From UMGS172 sp045546915 (lineage in GTDB: Bacteria; Bacillota; Clostridia; Oscillospirales; Acutalibacteraceae), in NCBI GenBank assembly GCA_045546915.1, contig JAZQDU010000001.1, forward strand, positions 1 to 26,610: a DNA stretch of 26,610 bases, written 5' to 3'. The notes beneath the pieces were generated by a model, which worked only from the letters and a program-made list of their open reading frames with translations, was not told the origin of the DNA and ran no database searches. Below, in pieces: positions 22,597 to 26,610 of this stretch. The stretch's first letter is position 1. Every line of letters starts with the position of its first letter. The position numbers and the translations under genes are program-made.

Positions 22597-22607
22597 GCGG
22601 TCCCTTT
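22581..22607. terminator. Bidirectional terminator between moron and giant protein
   Basis: AAAGGGACCGC (22581-22591) pairs perfectly with GCGGTCCCTTT (22597-22607), loop AATAA. Serves both the rightward moron and the leftward giant gene. Confidence 0.88.
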
Positions 22608-22610
22608 TGT

Positions 22611-25600
22611 TTAATTGCGAACCTGCTTAATAAAATATTTTACAGCATCTTCCTTGGTTCTGAATTTCATTTCAGCTTTAAATAACAACGATTCCTGTAT
22701 AATGTGAAGTTTTGCCGATTCCGTAAGACTGTCATATTTTGCTTTTGTTAAAATAGGTTTGCCGTTATCCTTCTTGCCAACCATTGCTGATAATAATTCA
22801 TAGTCGTAATTGGCTGAAACCACCTTGATTTTAGCCAACTTAGTTGAATAATCGTAGATTTTATTAACAATTTCAACCATTTGCTTGTCATTAAGGCCGT
22901 AGTCGTCCTGCAACTTAAATAAAATCTCAAGCATTTCTGCACTTGCTGTACCGATTTCACGTTGGTAATTAGCCTTTTCTTCGGTATCGAAGCTATATTT
23001 TTTGCCCTTTACCGTTATGTAATTTGGGGCAACCCTCGGTATAACCGTTTTATCACCCGTGGCTTTGTAAAGGTCGTAAATTTCATTTGCAACCTCTCCA
23101 GCACTTTCAGGGTATTCGTTATAAGGTGAAACGAACGCTCTCCACGGGTCTAAATATTGGTTGTTTTCTACGTTTTGACCAAGAACATCAACCTGCTCCG
23201 GCAACAGTTTTCTTATACCGGGCAATTTAGCCATGAGACCATTAATCATATTTTTGAAATCCGACGTTGCATCATAGGTAGAACGTCTATCTTTATCTAA
23301 AAAGCTTCCAACCTGTGAAAACAAAGTTGGTATGTTTACCGATGGGTCTGAGATGGCCATATCAACAAGTCCCATAAATATGTTACCGTCAGCTTCTACT
23401 GCCTTAAAAAACTCGTTAAGACTTTCCAAAAACGATTGCTCAGTAAAAACAGTACCTGCTGTTACAAAAGCGTCTAGTATATCCTTGTCCCACGAGGTTT
23501 CGGGGTCTTTTCGATTTTCCATGTAAGCAGCAGAAATAGCCAACGTTGAACCAAAAGGCTGAAACCAATCATAAGTAACGTTAGTTCCAAACAATTCTAT
23601 TGAATACGGTGGTATTCCTGCAATATATTTTTCAAAGTTTGCAGCGTCCTTATCATCGTCACCTGCTCCGGTTAATTTAACAAAACCAAGCGAAGCACCG
23701 ATAATCACCAACGCATAAATAAATGTACCGGTTATGGCATTGCTTGCTGTTTTAACAAAATCTCTCTGCATCTGTGCTGTAAACTGTGATGTTTCGATTG
23801 CATTTTTCATATTGTAAGCTTTGTATGCAGCAGAAACCAATCCAGCAGGAGAAAAATCTACTATTGCTTTGGCAATATTGGCCGGCGTTTTGGTAAATTT
23901 AAAAATCAAATCTCCCAAACCGTACGTTGTACCCGGCACATGCAAAGGAAAACCGTTAGCAGTTTTCTTTAAATTCGAAACCATTTTTGCCATTTTGCTA
24001 TCATCCTGCCAAGTCCTTTGAAGAGCATCTTGTGTTGCAATATCAATCATTTCAACAGTTGGCTCGGTAACCTTATTAAGCCGTAACTGATTATTAAGAG
24101 AATTCATAAACCACATTTCAAAGAACGGTCTGTCACCAACTTCCAAACAAAACGAAGTTAAACTGTCCAGTGCATTAAGACGTATTGCTATAGCATTTAT
24201 TGCCTTATATTTTGTGTTTTCATTAAAACTTTTACCACCTTGGGCAACGCCTTCGCGTTTGTTAACCGTGTATTTAATATCACCACTTTTTCTATAAGCA
24301 TCAAATCCTTCCACAGCATAACGATTAAGTTCTTCTTGTTTGGTGTGTATGCCTCGCTTGAAATCGTCAAAACTTTCATAAAGACCTTTACCAAAACTTT
24401 TAGCGCCTTTTGAAATGTGTTCTCGACCGCTTTTGGTTAAAGCATTTGCAAGAGGGTCAGAAATTCCCGTTGTTCTGACCTTTGTCTTTTTAGCAACTGC
24501 TTTGTCAATCAAAGCACCAAAATAATCCGAAGCGAAATAAACCGGTACCATACCCGCATTACCTAAAATGTTTCGCACGTTTGTTTTAACGTTTAAAAGC
24601 ATCGATATTCTCTGCCATGCTCGTATTGATTGACCTGATTCGGGCGGTATTTTATTTTGTAACATCGTGCAAATTTCAGCCAAAAGAATTGATTTGGTTC
24701 TGCATTCAGGCAACATCGCAGCCTGTAATGTTCTACGTCTTATGCCTTCAATTTCGTCAGGTGTTAATTCAAACTTTTTCTTGTTGGCGTCTATCCATTT
24801 ATTAGTTTTCCCCTTAACCAATAACTCATAAGCCACATTTAACTCCTTTTGAGCATACGCCGCCATGGTATTAGGGTCAAATCTACCAATAATAGAAAAA
24901 ATTTGCACCTGTCGACCGCTTGCAGTACCCATTTCGCGAACTCTTTGAGCCGTTGCAATAGCACCCTCGGTGTTACCAACACGTTGATATCTGTCAATAA
25001 GCAAAAGGCCAACCGTAATATCCAAAAGGCTTGCCTCGTCGGTGGGTTTTTGAAACCACTCGGTAACATATTTTTGACCACCTGTCTCAAGTGCTTTAAC
25101 CGCTTTTCTGAGCGTTTCCTTGTTAGTAGTAGAGTTATATGTTTTGATATAATCATCGTTTTTCATATCCTCTTTGAAACGCTCGTCAAAAATACTTGAC
25201 CCTTGCATATTTTCATAAAAATTACTCTGTTTGTTGCCGGGAGCATTACCTGTCTGCCTTTCCACAAACGGTGTTGTGTTTGCCGCCTGTGGCTTTAACC
25301 TCGCAATACTTATCGGGTTTTCCTTGTCTTTACGCTTTTTAGAGGTCGATTCAGCCTCTCGACGTTGGTCTTCAAGTGTTCTGATGCGTTCTTTGGCACT
25401 GTCAAGCGTGATTTTAAGCCGTTTGTTTTCTTCTTTTGTTGTTGCTTTTTTATTATTTGTAATGTACTCATTAGCAAAAGCAACGCTTTTATCACGAGCC
25501 TTCGAGATATTGCTTAAAATATTATTTGTAACTTCAGCAACGTCAATATCGCTAAAACTTTCTGCTATTTTAGTAATATCCGCATAAGCCTCCGACCATT

Positions 25601-26610
25601 GAGAATTAAGAACGTCGTAATAAATACCGTCCAGCATATCGGCAATCTTCTTTTGACTTAAATTACTTTCACCAAACTTATTAATAAGTTCTCCGGCAAA
25701 AGCCTTAGTATCAAAATCCTCAGTATCAGTCAACCCCACAGAATACTGCACATCGTCCTCGAAAGAGGAATTTTGTTCATTATTTTGCATAGAATAACTA
25801 TTGACAGATGGCTTATTTTGGTCTATACTGTTATTAGCATCTAATATGGTTTGAACCTCCTTGGGCAATTGGAGCCCTCTGGACGTAAACCAGTTAGATG
25901 CTTTTTTACTGCTTGCATCGATTAGATTACCGGAAGCAATTTGATTATTTATATATGAAACAATTTTGTTGTCTCCAAAATCATTACTTTTGCTGTAAAT
26001 ACTTGCAATTTTATTGACCGTAGTACGACCATGTTTTTTATCTATATGTACAGCAACAATCACATCGTTACCATTTTTGTCTAATAATTCGGTTAATGCT
26101 ACGAAACTGTTAGGAACGCTTCCTTTGAAAAGAAGTATAGGGTCATTTAGCTGTGTAGGCAACTTTGCGATTTCGTCCAATGAGATATTGTGTTTATCAC
26201 CTGTGATTTTGATGATGACGTCATCATACATAATAATATCAGCTGAAGGTGCACCGTGTTTAATTAAAACGTTCGGCGTAGTACCAAGTTCAAAATATTC
26301 TCCGTTGTAAGTTCCATTTTTCTTGCCACCACCGTTTAACCAATCTTTTAACTGCTGGTTAAGATTGTCACTAAAGCTATACTGCTCTCCACCCTCTGTG
26401 GTGGAGTTTTCTTTTTGTCCGTCGGTTTTGGTTTCCCAAGCCTTCATAGCCTCGTCACAAATTTCAACAAAATCACGTTCAAGACGTTCAATCTCGGTCT
26501 GCTTACCCATTCTTTGCAAAGCCGTTTTGAGTTTATTAAGAATATTCAAAATCAATTCCTTAAACCCTTTAATTGCTTTAGGCTGCATTTGATTTATAGC
26601 CTGCTCCAAT
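22611..26610 (-). CDS. Giant polyvalent phage protein with MuF-C-like domain and membrane-associated C-terminal region (5' partial)
   Basis: 1332 codons visible; the frame runs off the window, and its first codon TTG at 26609 is not a real start. In visible numbering, ~98-272 is a MuF C-terminal-like domain (EYFELGTTPNVLIKHGA, KITGDKHNISLDEI, GRTTVNKIASIYSK, SRGLQLPKEV). Y-S-F/M/V linkers (QYSFSDN, SYSMQNN, QYSVGLT) flank it. A coiled coil follows at ~380-440, then a helical region with REMGTASGRQVQ and MLPECRTKSILLAE. The last part is long and partly hydrophobic (ITGTFIYALVIIGASLGFVKLTG, IPPYSIELFG), recalling large-polyvalent-protein domain 38. Such proteins are thought to be virion-packaged multi-domain effectors or ejection proteins. 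The MuF-C domain is a predicted nuclease-like module. Ends 15 nt after the moron. Confidence 0.75.
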   Translation of the reverse strand, partial: LEQAINQMQPKAIKGFKELILNILNKLKTALQRMGKQTEIERLERDFVEICDEAMKAWETKTDGQKENSTTEGGEQYSFSDNLNQQLKDWLNGGGKKNGTYNGEYFELGTTPNVLIKHGAPSADIIMYDDVIIKITGDKHNISLDEIAKLPTQLNDPILLFKGSVPNSFVALTELLDKNGNDVIVAVHIDKKHGRTTVNKIASIYSKSNDFGDNKIVSYINNQIASGNLIDASSKKASNWFTSRGLQLPKEVQTILDANNSIDQNKPSVNSYSMQNNEQNSSFEDDVQYSVGLTDTEDFDTKAFAGELINKFGESNLSQKKIADMLDGIYYDVLNSQWSEAYADITKIAESFSDIDVAEVTNNILSNISKARDKSVAFANEYITNNKKATTKEENKRLKITLDSAKERIRTLEDQRREAESTSKKRKDKENPISIARLKPQAANTTPFVERQTGNAPGNKQSNFYENMQGSSIFDERFKEDMKNDDYIKTYNSTTNKETLRKAVKALETGGQKYVTEWFQKPTDEASLLDITVGLLLIDRYQRVGNTEGAIATAQRVREMGTASGRQVQIFSIIGRFDPNTMAAYAQKELNVAYELLVKGKTNKWIDANKKKFELTPDEIEGIRRRTLQAAMLPECRTKSILLAEICTMLQNKIPPESGQSIRAWQRISMLLNVKTNVRNILGNAGMVPVYFASDYFGALIDKAVAKKTKVRTTGISDPLANALTKSGREHISKGAKSFGKGLYESFDDFKRGIHTKQEELNRYAVEGFDAYRKSGDIKYTVNKREGVAQGGKSFNENTKYKAINAIAIRLNALDSLTSFCLEVGDRPFFEMWFMNSLNNQLRLNKVTEPTVEMIDIATQDALQRTWQDDSKMAKMVSNLKKTANGFPLHVPGTTYGLGDLIFKFTKTPANIAKAIVDFSPAGLVSAAYKAYNMKNAIETSQFTAQMQRDFVKTASNAITGTFIYALVIIGASLGFVKLTGAGDDDKDAANFEKYIAGIPPYSIELFGTNVTYDWFQPFGSTLAISAAYMENRKDPETSWDKDILDAFVTAGTVFTEQSFLESLNEFFKAVEADGNIFMGLVDMAISDPSVNIPTLFSQVGSFLDKDRRSTYDATSDFKNMINGLMAKLPGIRKLLPEQVDVLGQNVENNQYLDPWRAFVSPYNEYPESAGEVANEIYDLYKATGDKTVIPRVAPNYITVKGKKYSFDTEEKANYQREIGTASAEMLEILFKLQDDYGLNDKQMVEIVNKIYDYSTKLAKIKVVSANYDYELLSAMVGKKDNGKPILTKAKYDSLTESAKLHIIQESLLFKAEMKFRTKEDAVKYFIKQVRN

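Noticed and set aside
26607..26609. TTG as the start of the giant phage protein
   Set aside because: It is at the window edge with no visible RBS; the frame most likely continues outside.

Overview
The window looks like the chromosome of a low-to-medium GC anaerobic Firmicute of the Clostridia, perhaps a gut Ruminococcaceae/Oscillospiraceae relative. The basis is near-universal AGGAGG-type ribosome binding sites, consensus TTGACA-17-TATAAT promoters, a ZTP (pfl-motif) riboswitch on a pyruvate formate-lyase operon, many short strong terminators, and a resident prophage. The genus is inference.

Left part (1-2,890). The window opens in the last codons of a polysaccharide deacetylase. An AT-rich insert follows with a zinc-ribbon/TPR membrane protein (+) and a HEPN-like protein (-). 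Then comes a second, 5'-truncated copy of the deacetylase 3' end. Both deacetylase ends run into a short two-hairpin repeat bounded by GTAGGG and CCCTAC. A serine-rich lipoprotein (-) closes the region.

Core metabolism (2,999-15,890). A consensus promoter and ZTP riboswitch drive pflB, pflA, a MATE transporter and a HAD phosphatase as one tight operon. Next are a helical-bundle protein, an AraC regulator (-), and a divergent sugar-catabolism cluster: a TIM-barrel sugar isomerase and two different Gfo/Idh/MocA oxidoreductases. AraC and the isomerase appear to be served by two promoters lying on the same DNA in opposite directions. Then come a lipoprotein (-) whose promoter is bracketed by a 14-bp perfect inverted repeat, a second HAD phosphatase, and a stomatin-like SPFH protein.

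Right part (15,922-26,610). A tRNA-Ser(GGA) marks the probable edge of a prophage whose late genes all run leftwards. In transcription order they are a giant polyvalent protein (MuF-C-like domain, then membrane-associated C-terminal region; cut by the window edge), a very large tail/receptor-binding protein with a collagen-like linker and an embedded CHAP-like cysteine peptidase domain, a leucine-rich-repeat-like protein, a small unknown protein, an XhlA-like membrane protein, an M15 endolysin and a holin. One gene between the giant protein and the tail protein runs the other way with its own promoter and flanking hairpins, a typical moron layout. Integrase, capsid and packaging genes are not in the window, so whether the prophage is intact cannot be judged.
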